Source: Diphasiastrum complanatum
Taxonomy: Eukaryota > Streptophyta > Lycopodiopsida > Lycopodiales > Lycopodiaceae
Direction of reading: 5' to 3'
Assembly (NCBI GenBank): GCA_029204225.1
Contig: MU832134.1
Coordinates: 21,591 to 85,590 of the forward strand
Length of the DNA: 64,000 nucleotides
Positions within the stretch are counted from its first letter, which is position 1, and each line of letters begins with the position of its first letter. This document shows, in pieces, positions 44,801 to 56,464 of this stretch. The translations under genes and the position numbers were made by a program. The notes below the pieces were generated by a model that was given only the letters and a program-made list of their open reading frames with translations, searched no databases and had not been told where the DNA came from.

Positions 44801-44899
44801 GAAATCAAGAGGAAGATGATAAAATCACCGAACCCAAAGTCCCTATTATTTCTATCTAACCAAATATTCTAGAGTGTGACACCTTTGAGACAATACCAA

Positions 44900-46300
44900 T
44901 AGTTATTGTCAATAATCGTCAAAAACAATATCGTTAACCAAAATATCTAGGTAGGAAAAACTTTTGAACTTAACATGAAATCTATTAATGAAAAGATCAT
45001 AAATAAAGCTCCAAAGAGGCACATGATACGTGAGTTGCCCCTACATATGAATCTAACAAGGAGAGCTTGCTGGATAAATCTAAGGACACAAATATTCAAT
45101 TTTGCAAGCTTGACCTTGCCAAGAGTGTAAAATATAGCTTTCTAATGAGAGGGAGAGTGGTCTTTTTCTTTAGAAGCAAAGAAATAAGACTCAGTTGAAT
45201 AGGTGATTTTACTTTATTTTTCACTATCCTTAAGGAACCATATAGAATTACATATATCGAGGGTAGGTGTTAAATTTGCCTTAGTCACAATAGGAGAAGG
45301 CATAGGTAAGAAAATACCTTCAAGGACAGAAAACCTAAAGTCTTTCTTGAATTGGTCCAAGATTGTGAGAGTAGACAAACTCCATGATATGCACCCATGA
45401 AGAAACTCCTTCACGAGAGGGGCTAAGACATAGTTGTTTCTTTATGAGTTCAAGAGGTTGAGAATTGATGGTGTTAACTTTGGAAAATTGCATGAGTTCA
45501 AGAGGAGAGACAAACTTGCCCCCTAACCACTCAATAAGATCTCCCATGGTTAGAATAACTCTATAAATGGCATCAAAGAAAAGCAACAGAGCTTTCGACT
45601 AGAGGCAAGAGAAGTAGAAGTCAAGAAGGGTGAAGGGGCTAAAAAATCCAAGAAAAAAGGCTCAATTAATTCAAGCCACTAAGCTTAGATGTCTCAATTG
45701 AGAAAGTTCGGGCCATTATTCCAAAGGAGTATAAGAGGAGAAAATGTGTTTCAAAACAATGAGATGAGTAGAAAAAGAAAGGTCCACAAAGTTTCAATAA
45801 GGAATTTTGAAATCAACACACGCTAAGATCCAATTGAATCTATTATGATTAGAAAGAAAGGCAATAAGGAGAAATTGAGGTACCTGAAAACAATGTCGTG
45901 GGAGAGAATATTGGGCTTTAGGAAAAACACCAAGAAGGATAATCATCATGAGAAAGGACAAGGATATTTGATTTGTTTGAGATTAATTAAAGCCAAGACT
46001 TGATAAAAACAAGTTTATTCAATCAAAAGAGAGATCGAGGATTTGTAAAGTTTTGAGGTACACATAAGATCATCAACATAGAATTAAGGGCCCACATGGA
46101 TGTTATGGAAAATGAAGGGGTGGAAAGAGGGAAAGGACTGGAAAATAAGAGGTCCAATGGCAATGGCAAAGATGTAAGGAGATAGGGGGCAAGCTTGTCT
46201 AATGCTATAATAAATAAATAAAAAAGTAGAAGAAAACATGCCTTGATGTAGAAAAGACAAAGTGGTTATCAGAAACCAACGATGTTGGAACATTATTCTG
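44900..46300 (-). mobile_element. LINE (non-LTR) retrotransposon relic
   Basis: On the minus strand, 46293-46084 encodes SIRQACPLSPYIFAIAIGPL, the conserved LINE reverse-transcriptase block (usually RQGCPLSP). Downstream frames (45586-45335 and 45414-45214) read AIYRVILTMGDLIEWLGGKF and HGCISWSLSTLTILDQF, consistent with ORF2 sequence after the RT fingers/palm. There are multiple stops and no intact frame, so the element is long dead. Confidence 0.7.
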
Positions 46301-46331
46301 GAGTGAGTGTGTGCATGTGTTCCTTAGTTGG

Positions 46332-46354
46332 GGTGTGTGTGTGTGTGTGTGTGT
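46332..46354. repeat. (TG)n microsatellite
   Basis: About 23 bp. Confidence 0.9.
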
Positions 46355-46599
46355 TCCTTAGTTTCTCAATGAATGGACAAAGAGTTGAAATCAAACAAAA
46401 TGTACAATGACAATGCATAGCTTCAAATTGATTCATTAGAAAAAAATCTAAATTTTAAAGTATGGAACTCTTAGCCAACCAAAAACTTTGATTGAGTTGT
46501 AATACAATCAGAGTCATGTCATATGAGAAGAAATTAAATGTGAAAATGCTAGAGCAATTTACAAACATGACTCAATAGCATCAGCAAGTCATATATTGA

Positions 46600-47820
46600 G
46601 TTCTATAGAAAATCAAACAAACCTCGTTATTTGAGACTTTGTCTCTAATATAATTGTATTTTATCTCAATATGCTTTCTCTTAATATATGAGAATAGCAT
46701 TAAGTGACAATGTAATTTTACTTTGATTGTCACAAACTAAGTAGTAGGATTATTTTGAGCGAGTGTTATGTCAAATAATAAAAGTCTTAACCATATTGTG
46801 TCCTTATTAGCATGGCTAGTAACTATATATTCTAATTCAATGGGAGACAATGCTATCAAGGTTTAATTTCAACTATTCCATGAAATATGATCATGATTGA
46901 TCAAGAACACAAATTTTAAAGCCGACTTTCATGTGTCCACATCACCTACCCAGTCAACATCTATGTAACCATGCAAAACAAGGATAATCTCTATATTTGC
47001 TCCTCCATAGCATATACATTAGTCTTTGGTAGCTTATAGATACCTCATAACCCTCACAAAGGCTTTTCAATGGAGAATTCTAAGATTGGACATGAACTAA
47101 CTCAGAGTATTGACAATGAATACATTGTCATATATGGTGCAGATTATTACATACATAAGATACCAAATTATGGAATGATAAGAGTATCCTTTCATTTGCT
47201 CTTTTTCTTCTTTGGTTTGTGGAAAATGCTCCTTTGACAACTTCAATCGGATCCATAAGAGAGTTGGCAGCTTGCAATTTACAATATTATGTTTCAAAAA
47301 TAAATTTTGGATATACTTCTGCTAACTAATATAGATCGTCTTTTTTTCTTTGGCTCTATAAATTTGGATTTCAATATAGTATTGTGTCTTACCAAATCAA
47401 TCATATCAAATTCCTAGAGTAGCATTCTTTTGACATCCTTTCACTAAAATCGTTGTTATTACTAAAAATTAATGTATGATCAACATAATGTGCTTATTAT
47501 AAATGAATCATCAACTAAATTCTGATAGACATTTGAATCAACTGAACTTGGCACAAAATTATGTTTGATCAAGAATGAATAAAATATTGTAAAACCAAGC
47601 TAAGTGATTGTTTGAGTCCATACAATGCTTGAGTCTGCAAACAATATGCTCTTTACCTTTGAGTTCATAACCCTCCAGTTGAGACATGTAAATGTCCTCC
47701 TCAATAACTGCATTCAATAATATTATATGAACATGCATTTGGTGATTCATTTTAAAATTTGCCTGAGCGACTAGTCTTGTCTTTCTTCGATCAATAATAC
47801 CATCAACTTTGTATTTAGTC
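46600..47820 (-). mobile_element. Ty1/copia relic (RT and RNase H)
   Basis: On the minus strand, 47750-47559 reads LNAVIEEDIYMSQLEGYEL and 47297-47097 reads LSKEHFPQTKEEKEQMKGYS, both RT blocks. Farther along, GYIDVDWVGDVDT, ALSPIELEYI and EKHIEIKYNYIRDKV match copia RNase H. It is related to the copia relic at 1-1940 (compare VIEEEIYMVQPEGY and TIEEKEQMHEYPYHSI). Frames are broken throughout. Confidence 0.8.
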
Positions 47821-47829
47821 TATACTGTG

Positions 47830-49200
47830 AAAATATGTAAACTTTTAGCTAGTAATTTATTGCCAAGTGGCACCATTTTGGATGGCCAAATGTCACACAC
47901 TATTGTACATAGTTAGATACTTATGTAAAAATGATCTAAATATGTTCACATGCTTAGGGGTGGCCGAATTGAGCCCCAAAATCAACGTCCTAAATTGTAG
48001 GCTAATTTAGAGGGATTTTGGTGACAATGCATGTGACACACCTAATACAACCACCAAGTGGGTGTGATTCCTAGATTAGGGGATTAGATGGTAGTTTTAG
48101 GTCTATACCCAACTAAGGATAATTCTAATGCTAAGATCTGAGCTCATTAGATATGGATTTGCAGCTCATTTGTACATATACTTTAAGGAGATCAAGATTC
48201 ATGTTGATTTTGGCAATTTCCTCTTGCAAGTGGAATACATGCTTGATTAGTGTGATGTTTTTTGGGACTATTGAGAAGAACTGAACCTGAAATAGTACTT
48301 TACTTTCCACATGTGTGAGAGGCATGAGGATCAGTTAATGCTAGTTTGATTGTCATGTTCAAAGGCAATTCCCAATCTAGATGCAAAATAGCTAGATTTT
48401 GTAGCAATTCAATCTAAGTGCAATGTTTGATGCCTGATTCATGATTAGAAATTCAAATAAGGTTCATGACCTCTTAATTTAACATTTACTATTAATTCTA
48501 ATTTTTATTAGTTGGCAACTCCACAACAGTCCAAATTTTGTTCTCCATAAGAATTTGCTACTCTCTATCCATTGTTTCTTTCTAGAGGTCTACATTCTCA
48601 ATCTTCAAGACTTACTTCGCAAGGGCTAGTTCTTCATTAAAATAATATGCAGATCCATCAATAAATCGAGTGGGTGAAATCCTAGTTCTTCTTGACCTTC
48701 TTAGATTAACAAGTCAATATTATGGGTTTTAGATAGTAAACCTTAGAGGCTTGCCATTTGAATGTTGCAATGAATGTTTGAAAAGTAAATCAAAATTAGA
48801 AACAACAAAATTATGCATGAAAGGGAAAAATATATCTTGGCACCCTTTTGGTTGTAGATGTAAATATGTAAGATAGAGTTCTTTGACAATTATAAAGGTA
48901 AGATGGTCCCTAGTGTCGGCCCTCCATGGTGCAACGCTTTCTATAGGTCTATCACCCGAGTTTGGTTATTCATCAATTATGGATATTCAAGTGAGCTTTG
49001 CAATGGGGAATCTTACATAGAAGATGGCTCAAGCCATTGACCTCGCAATCTTTATGACAAATGAGTGATGCTAACCAAATTGGCAAGTAAAACTCAATGT
49101 TTCTCTTGGTGGAAACCATTTACCATTACCCCTTTCCTCTCTCTAAAAGAGTGGGGACTACATATGAGTTGACCCTTTCTACTCAAGTGTGGGGATCACC
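47830..49200. other. Retroelement-like debris without a definable gene
   Basis: No domain seen on either strand. A weak minus ORF (48325-48131) has no recognised family. CACATGTGTG-like words recall the LTR family at 30194. Confidence 0.35.

Positions 49201-49205
<5 letters not shown>

Positions 49206-49286
<81 letters not shown>
49206..49286. repeat. (CT)n microsatellite, 81 bp
   Basis: Uninterrupted. It is followed by repeated AAGTGGGGACCTACTC words (49287, 49388, related near 49150 and 49560), an imperfect repeat of about 100 bp. Confidence 0.96.
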
Positions 49287-49287
<1 letters not shown>

Positions 49288-49404
49288 AGTGGGGACCTAC
49301 TCCATTATTTCTCTCCTAAAAATTGCCACAACCACGTATGCTTTGTCTCTAACCAAGTGTGAGACCACCCATTCTCTCTCTTTTCAAGTGGGGACCTACT
49401 CGGA

Positions 49405-49550
49405 GCAGCGTAATCCCCACCCTTACTGCCATGGCAGTGCAAGGGCCCTTCCATCCAACAACGGAAGGGCAAGGAGAGATGGGGGCAAGACTCCAGAGGG
49501 GGAGGTGGTAGTGCACCCACCACCACCTTTGGATCATCTATGCACCCTCA
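49405..49550. other. GC-rich insert inside CTCTCC-type repeats
   Basis: A segment with CCATGGCAGTGCAAGGGCCC and GGAAGGGCAAGG interrupts the repeat of AAGTGGGGACCTACTC. Its style matches the G-rich islands at 5190 and 41300. Confidence 0.4.
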
Positions 49551-49917
49551 TATGCTGATCCGGACCTACTCCAATATTTCTCTCCTAAAAAATGCGGGAA
49601 CCACATATGATTTGTCTCTCCCTTATGACTCCAAACCACCTTTTTTTGGTTATGGAATGTTCCAAGATTCATGAAACATTATGAACACTTTTAACAAATT
49701 AGTGCACTTCAAAAATACAAGGCCACAGCTCAAAGTAATCTCTTAAAGTTGATCATAACAAAATAACAAAAAACTGTGAAGTCAATTCAGAAACTTGTAC
49801 ATGTAACATAATATTAATATACTAACGCCAACTGGGTGGTGTGTTCATTTGTTATTTTTTATTGGAACTGGTAGCTTCTCAGTACCACCTTTTCTCAAAG
49901 TCCCTGAGCCCTCCCTC

Positions 49918-50100
49918 TGGACAATTATTTGTATTCAATTTCAGGCTTCTCCACTATCGTCCATGCGCATGTGCTCAGATGCTGGCTGCCACTGTTGGAA
50001 TCTGGAGGGAGGGTTGACTCCCGACTGGGCCTGAGATGGATCATGGAACGTTGTTTGAGCTTTCTAAGACACTTGGGCATTTTATACTGCCCAGCTTCAC
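49918..50100 (-). other. Possible gene-derived exon fragment, minus strand
   Basis: The minus frame reads CIEACNIVREAGQYKMPKCL and continues through STLPPDSNSGSQHLST to a stop after EKPEIEYK. The mixed composition resembles a real protein more than spacer. No family recognised and no clear acceptor, so low confidence. Confidence 0.2.
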
Positions 50101-50734
50101 GCACAATATTGCAAGCTTCAATGCATCATGTCAAAAGAGCTTTTCGTTTCACAGAAGGAATGAAAGTAAAAGTGTCAATTCAAAGACAAAATTCTAAACA
50201 TTACCTACAAAATTAAACAGTAACTTTCAATCTAAAATGTGAACTGAACACTCAAATTTCATCTAAACTCAAAATCTTCTGAAACAGCTTTTAGTTATAA
50301 TATAGAAATCTTATTAAAATCTTCCTGCATTTTGGGTTTGGAAGTTAGAAATGAAACTCAGGGCCTCTCTCAACCTGCCTATCCCATCCCCCATCAACAA
50401 ATCATTTTGAAAGACCAGCAAGGTAAACAAATAAATGGGCAAAAGGGGCTGGCCTTCTGGTTTTCGGGCCAGAATACGCTGGTGACCCACAGCCCACATT
50501 TGAACATTATTCCAAGGCTTTCATGGATGTCCTCTAGGAAATATTAGGATATGTATTATGGGATCATATGGCATGCATGGTGAGCAAAAATAATGAGGCA
50601 TGCAAAATTATCAGCATGCATGGGACCATGGGATGCTTCTCACACATCGTGATACCCTCTAGGTTTGGGGATTAACGAATTTTGGTTGTTTGGACCCAAC
50701 GGTTAAAGGAAGTACTAAAATCCTAAATGCCAAG

Positions 50735-51230
50735 TTATTGATTTTGGAACATGTATTCATCGGGCGTTGGCTAGGTTTGGGGATGGGTATTATCGAATTT
50801 GACTAGGTAATATGCATCTAGTTATTGATTTTAAGACAAGTACTTGTTGGGCTTTAATGAGGTGTTGGAACAAACAATTCTTACTATGTTTCACTCATAC
50901 TCGTTGTGTACATCCTTAGAAGCTAATTTTCATGTGTGAGCTCAAAGTCACATCTTTGTGTTTGACTGCATAGTATGTAGGTGGTTATTGATTCTCAAGC
51001 AGGTATTTGTTGGGCTTTGGCCAAGTCTTGGAATAGTTTTTACCAAGTTTAATTTAGACTCATTGTGTACGTCAATAGAAGCTAGTTTTTATGTGTGAGC
51101 TTAAATTCACATATTGGTGTTTGACCAGGTAGTACGCATCTAGTTATTGATTTTAAGATAGGTATTTTGTTAGGCATTGGCCAGGTGTTGGAACAGTTTG
51201 TTGAAAATTGTCACTTATCACTTGACATTG
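50735..51230. repeat. Tandem repeat of about 160 bp, about 3 copies
   Basis: TTATTGATTTT-led units start at 50735 (shortened), 50822, 50985 and 51144. They share TTGTTGGGCTTTGG, GTGTTGGAACA and CATGTGTGAGCT(C/T)AAA. Confidence 0.88.
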
Positions 51231-51249
51231 GTTATTGTAAATATTGATC

Positions 51250-51700
51250 AAACATTAGAATAATGTTGATGATCTGATTTCACACGTGTGGAGCCTGTTC
51301 CCACGTGTGAAAGGATGTACTTTTCATACTTGTATATATCTGAATTGATTTTGTATCAATCTAGTTAGTGTGAACATGATATGACTAGTTTTTTAGTCAA
51401 GTTGACTAGTCACCTAGAAATTAGCCTTTCCTTGCATGTGCATGAGTAAATGCTCCCACATGGCAAGTGGATGTTCACACGTGTGTATAGAGTACTAGAA
51501 GATAAGAGTTGACCATTTTTCTTAGACCCTATTTTGTAGGGAATATTCCTATATTATAGGAGACTAGCTTTTTGGATTTTAGCCATATTCTAGAAGGTCA
51601 ACTTTTGGATAAGGATCAAGGATGGATCAAATGGATAGATCTGAGTGATGTGGCACTCTTCACACGTGTGAAGACCTGCTGGACTGTACCAGTATGCCTT
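51250..51700. mobile_element. Degenerate LTR fragment related to the 30194 family
   Basis: Shares GTGTGGAGCCTGTTCCCACG and the following TGTGAAA with the LTRs at 30272 and 34708, plus further CACACGTGTG words near 51475 and 51660. No partner LTR was found. Confidence 0.5.
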
Positions 51701-51703
51701 GCA

Positions 51704-53640
51704 TTAGCTATGGATGACTCTTCTGACTAAATTTGATGAAGAGATCATTGAAGTCAACCCTCGAGCCCGTGTTTCTTTGATGTTTTGTCTGCTCAAAACT
51801 CCTCTATAAAACCATTGAAATATCTCTACCAAGGCATTGCTAAGAACTTTACCTCCACTGTGTCTTGAATTTTTGAAATACGCAGCCTTGGCCCTGTAAT
51901 GACTCTTCTCCATCCCTTGGGTATTCCAAATAACCAATGATCCATATGTCTTTGAAAACCAAGGTCCATGAGCGTACAAAATGTGTTGTTTGCAAAAGAA
52001 TCTAATTAGTACATTTCACTTGGATAGAACTTACAAAGAAAAAAATAAAGACAAAACATTGACCATATAATGAGTGATGTGTGTTTCTCCCCATGCATCA
52101 ATCATCAATCGAGTGAATGCTTGTACTTCTGTCTGATATCTATCCTCCCTTAAATCTTTTTTATTGATAGTCATTGACAAAGCATCAAATGCTTGCCACA
52201 CCTTTGCACGTGTGGCAGCCATACGGGGATCCGAGCCAATATTTGTTGTTCATTCACACACTCCCTTCCAATACTCCCATTGAAGACTACTTTCTCGTCC
52301 AGTATGATTGACAAGAAATGCATTCCTTTTGCGTCCCCCATGGAAACTTTTGCCGGCAAGTCTTGAGTTTTTCCACTCAACTCAACGTCCTTGGAAAGAT
52401 TCACATGGCTTCCATGAAGTCCCATTTCTGATAACAGTACCTCTAGATTTCGAATGCTAACATCCGCGCGTGATTTGGGTTGCATATTCCATGCATAGCA
52501 ACAATGCAAATATAACAACTTGTCCAATATCCGCAATTCACCATGCATCGTGCAAAAATGGACTCTTTCGAGAGGAATCTCTAATACGGGACTCCATGCT
52601 TTGTCTAGATTGTGCCGGTTTGGTGAAACTTGTTGGTTGCAATGCAACACACCTTTACTTCGGCCACTTTCAGACATACAATATATGCAAAAATGTTTGG
52701 CATTTGCACTGATCCCGCAACCAAACATGCATTTTAGGGTCTTCAAATCGGCAGCTAAGTGCCATTCCACAGTAGAATTTTGGCCATCAACACTTAGCAA
52801 TTGTCCTCCATTTTGTGCTTGTATTACCTTGGATATATTGCATCGTTCAAATACCCACTTCAACACATCGTGGTCTCTTTATGAACTTTGAATGCAGGTA
52901 TCCACCATATATGATTTTTGGATTGCACACTAAATTTATTGGACTCACTTCCAGTTGACTCCTGCAATGCTTGGTTCATCAATGTGATTGTGACACGTTC
53001 TAGTTTGTGACCTTCTACGATCTCCGCTTAATCCAACTTAATGACAAATATAGCTTTGCCTCTAATATCTGCAATACCAAATTCTTGTAAATAACATACA
53101 ATTATTGTTGCTTATGAAAAATAGAAAAATAATAATTGATATTGTTGTGAAACGAACTCATTATCTCTTTTGACATTGTAATGTCGTATCATCATTGCTT
53201 GGACCTTTTCCAGATCCAAAAATATATTGTTGTATTGGTTATAATGAAAATGAACAATAGATCCCTTTTGCTTGCTGGATATCTTAAAAGTATCCTGAAT
53301 ATGGAAGACACCTAATTCATTTTCTATAAATGAATTGGATTCTCGCTTTGTAGTTTGAAGCAATTTGTAAGCAGGTAATATTTGATGTCGTTTCAATCCG
53401 TTTTGGTCAGATTTTTTCATAAATTTTTTCAATGCTCTATATCCTTTTCGACTCACACCTCCTTGATCTCATGCATAAACTATTTCTCTAACATTTGGAT
53501 TCGGTTGAAACCCGGTAGCAAGTCTTCTTGCAATCTTTAAACGAAATGAATCACTCGTTTCATTTTCCACAATCTACATCAAATCTTTACCCTTCATGAA
53601 TTGCTTCATATGTTTGGTGCTTTGAAAATGATCTCAAGCA
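51704..53640 (-). pseudogene. Transposon-like gene of unfamiliar family, copy 2 (broken, longer at 3' end)
   Basis: Minus-strand blocks in order: GGVSRKGY..LPAYKLLQTTKRE and NNIFLDLEKVQ (53456-53190), VIKLD.AEIVEGHKLERVTI (53065-52990), DHDVLKWVFERC then WHLAADLKTLKCM..CIYCM (52870-52670), IPLERVHFCTMHGELRILDK (about 52580-52520), DAWGETHITHYM (about 52110-52065), and KTYGSLVIWNTQGMEKSHYR (51950-51890). The central frame 52866-52171 is open for 231 codons. Compared with copy 1 it lacks the 95-bp intron and retains the C-terminal YGS..QGMEK block, which in the remembered animal family reads like YGS..QQGLEK. There are several frameshifts, and no terminal repeats were identified. No RT, DDE or integrase motif is recognisable. 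Confidence 0.7.
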
Positions 53641-53981
53641 ATGTTATTCAAAAATTCTTTCGTCAATCTCTTGTGTATGTATATATGAAGAACACACATG
53701 TGAAAGGATTTGATGTGATTCATCATAGTTTATGAGATATGATTTTTTGAATAAGTCTTTGAAATGCACACTTTTGTGTGCATTTTGAAATGACTCTAGT
53801 GTTAAGTCTTATTAGATGTATTTGGGCACTCATTGGCCTATTATCCTTATTAAGGTACTTCAAAGGGCCTAAAGAGGAAACTGCCTTATTCTTAAGGCTA
53901 ATAGCTCCTTTTGGGCCTATCAAAGTTTACACTGGATATTATAATGCATTTCTAACACAGATGTACTAAAAGAACATGACA
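53640..53981 (-). repeat. Partial 3' LTR of a chromovirus
   Basis: On the minus strand AGGAGGAG (polypurine tract, 53989-53982) is followed by TGTCATGTTC starting at 53981. The LTR runs down to about 53640, where other sequence begins. Confidence 0.5.
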
Positions 53982-53989
53982 CTCCTCCT

Positions 53990-54780
53990 AAATTTTTGTC
54001 CTCGAGAATGAAGACATCTGCTTTGTAGACTCGAATGCTCCAATTAAGTAGTCTTGATTGAGAATATCATATCCAACAACTTCATGGTAGTAGTCATGGC
54101 CATTGTTGAATAAATGAGCTATTGACCCAAGAATTGTCTTCATCAGGGAGGTTTTTCCAATGAATTAGATATTCTTTGATATCTTGCCATTTCGCAATAC
54201 CTTGTCCGATATCCAACAACTTTGGCTAGTTCCAAAACCAAATTACTTTATGATCCAAAGGTGGTAGTGTAACAATTGTAGTTGAGTGTTCTCCCAGGCT
54301 TTTCTTCAAAAGAGAGACATGAAACACTCGATGCATACGGGTTGTTAGTGGTAATCCAATTCATAATTCAACTCCCCAATCTTCTTCAAAATCTTGAAAG
54401 TTCCATATAATGTTGGATTTCATTGACCAATGTTGACAAATCCACACTAACGGGTTGTAATGGTTCATGGCCATGTAATGAAAAGAAGGGTGTCATACCA
54501 GTTGACACGTGGAGTGTTGTTATAACAAAATTTAGCTAAGTACAACCACTCTATCCACCTTGTCTAATGATCTAAAACAAAATGTCATGGATAGAATTCC
54601 AACTATTGCTTAACCCTTTTTGTTTGTCCATCAGTTTCTGGATGAAATGATGTACTTAAGCACAATTTAGTGTCCAACTTGTACATTAAAACTTTTCAGA
54701 AAGTGAAAATAAATTTGACATCTTTGTCGCAATTCCATGTAATTTGAAGATGTTATTGTAAAAACCTTGTAGATTAACTG
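53990..54780 (-). mobile_element. Ty3/gypsy chromovirus relic (integrase C-terminus and chromodomain)
   Basis: The minus strand encodes, in broken frames, LNFVITTLHVSTGMTPFF (integrase C-terminal region, compare SIGMSPFE-type motifs) and then EYLIHWKNLPDEDNSW (54180-54130), a chromodomain signature. It ends with a polypurine tract and LTR start at 53981. Chromodomains direct chromoviral integrase to modified histones. This copy is too decayed to act. Confidence 0.75.
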
Positions 54781-54828
54781 AACTTCAAAGATCTTCAAAC
54801 TTCAAACTTCAAAGATCTGGATTCAGCA

Positions 54829-56047
54829 TCACATCTGAAAATTGTCAGACTTGGCCTCAATCGCCTTATTTGTCCACTTCAAAGAATCAGGTTCTTTTAT
54901 TAGAGTTTGAAGCTGTGTTTCGAGAGAACGATTTTGTTCAATCAGTTTCGAGTTGTTTGATTCGAGCGAATCAATATTCTCGTAGGACTCATTTAGAGAG
55001 TCTTGGCATCTCCTTTCTGAGTTAATAAACTCCATGGTGATTTTTTGGTAGTACTTGTCCAATTCATAGATTTCAGCCACTAAGTTCTTGGCTTTCTTTG
55101 TCATGGTTCGAAACCACTGGGGTTGGTTGTCTGGTTCATCTTCATCTTCCACAGGTGCCCCAGTGTCGCCTTCAGCAACTGCTCGAGCCTTTCCAGATGT
55201 GTCGGATTGAGTTGCATCATCATCCGAGGTAGATGCACTCGGTTGCTTCTGAGATGTGGAAGCAGATGCTGGCTTTGAAGAATCAGCAGCAGCAGCAGCA
55301 GCTCCATTTGTATCCATAGCATTAGTATCAACTGCAGCTTGTTGTGAAGGTGCAGTATCTATCTCCATAGTAGCTGCTACTTTGACCGATGGTGCAACAT
55401 CTGCTGCAATCGGAATAGGCATGGTCAGGAGGCTGGAAAGATCAATTGGCTTTGGAGCCAACATTCTTCCCGTCAGCATGGTTTTCTCTTGCTTAGTCAA
55501 AATTTCGAAATGAGTGCACAATCGAGAAACATGTGCTCTGACTCCAGAAAACTTTTGGTGTTTGATCCATCGCAAAAAAAGCCTTGTATGTAATAACTCC
55601 GAAGCAAACTAGATTACCCGCTAATGTGTCCAATATATAACCAAAATTTTGAACTAAAATTGTCGCATCCACATCCGTCAAAAATATTGCTTGATTGGCA
55701 TATTTACAGAACAGTTTGAATGTCATATCTTTGATCGTTGAGATTTTGTATCCCTTCGTGGGTATGAAACAATTGCTCAAAAAATGTGCTGCTTCATCTA
55801 CTGAGTCTTTGTTTGTCGCAACAATCTTCCCATCCAATGGTAATCCGAGGGCTGTGTAGAACATGTCTTCAGTAATGGTGAAAAATTTGCCTCTCACATG
55901 TACTTTGAAGTCTACCTCAAAGATGGAGTGGATGGAGTTCACAGATTCTATACTAACTTCAGATAGGATGATGGAAGGATCCACTTTCAGATCACCCAAC
56001 CTGCATCGATCCAAATAGGACTGGATGGATGTCAGGCGAATTCATGC
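54829..56047 (-). CDS. Extra ORF downstream of gypsy pol (plant-transposon-protein-like N-terminus, coiled-coil C-terminus)
   Basis: Two overlapping minus frames. The first (56047-55493) reads SYLDRCRLGDLKVDPS, VRGKFFTITEDMFYTALGLP and TLAGNLVCFGVITYK, reminiscent of the putative plant transposon/plant mobile domain proteins found in Tat/Athila-lineage elements. The second (55575-54829, 248 codons) has KPIDLSSLLTMPIPIA, an Ala/Ser/Asp-rich disordered middle and a C-terminal coiled coil (SLESNNSKLIEQNRSLETQL). The frames overlap by about 80 bp, so one frameshift separates them. It lies between the integrase end and the expected 3' LTR, the position of env-like or accessory ORFs. Family assignment is tentative. 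Confidence 0.5.
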
Positions 56048-56464
56048 GCGTGCTTTCCAGATGATAGTAGAGCTAGAGCTCGATCCAAAAGCCATTGCAT
56101 TGAGTGATTGATGACAGCTCCGCAGATCGCAATAGGGCGTACAACATCGCTTTGATCGTAGAGAGAGTGAGCGCAAGAAAGCATGTAATCGCAAGAAGAA
56201 AGTGTAAGGAAGAAAAATGAAAAATAATGATGATATGCAGTAGCGGTGTGGAAGGGATGATGATGTGGCATGGTGACATGACATCTGTCATCTCCATTTA
56301 TGGAGGACCTGCATGGCTCAGAGTTTCAAACTATGATTTGACAGATCAATCTTAATGACGGAAGATCGTTTGTGAAAAGAAAAGAAATAAATAAATAAGA
56401 AACAATATCCGTTTTGATATGTGATTGCACACACGTGTGAATAATGTTCACATGGCCATCATCT

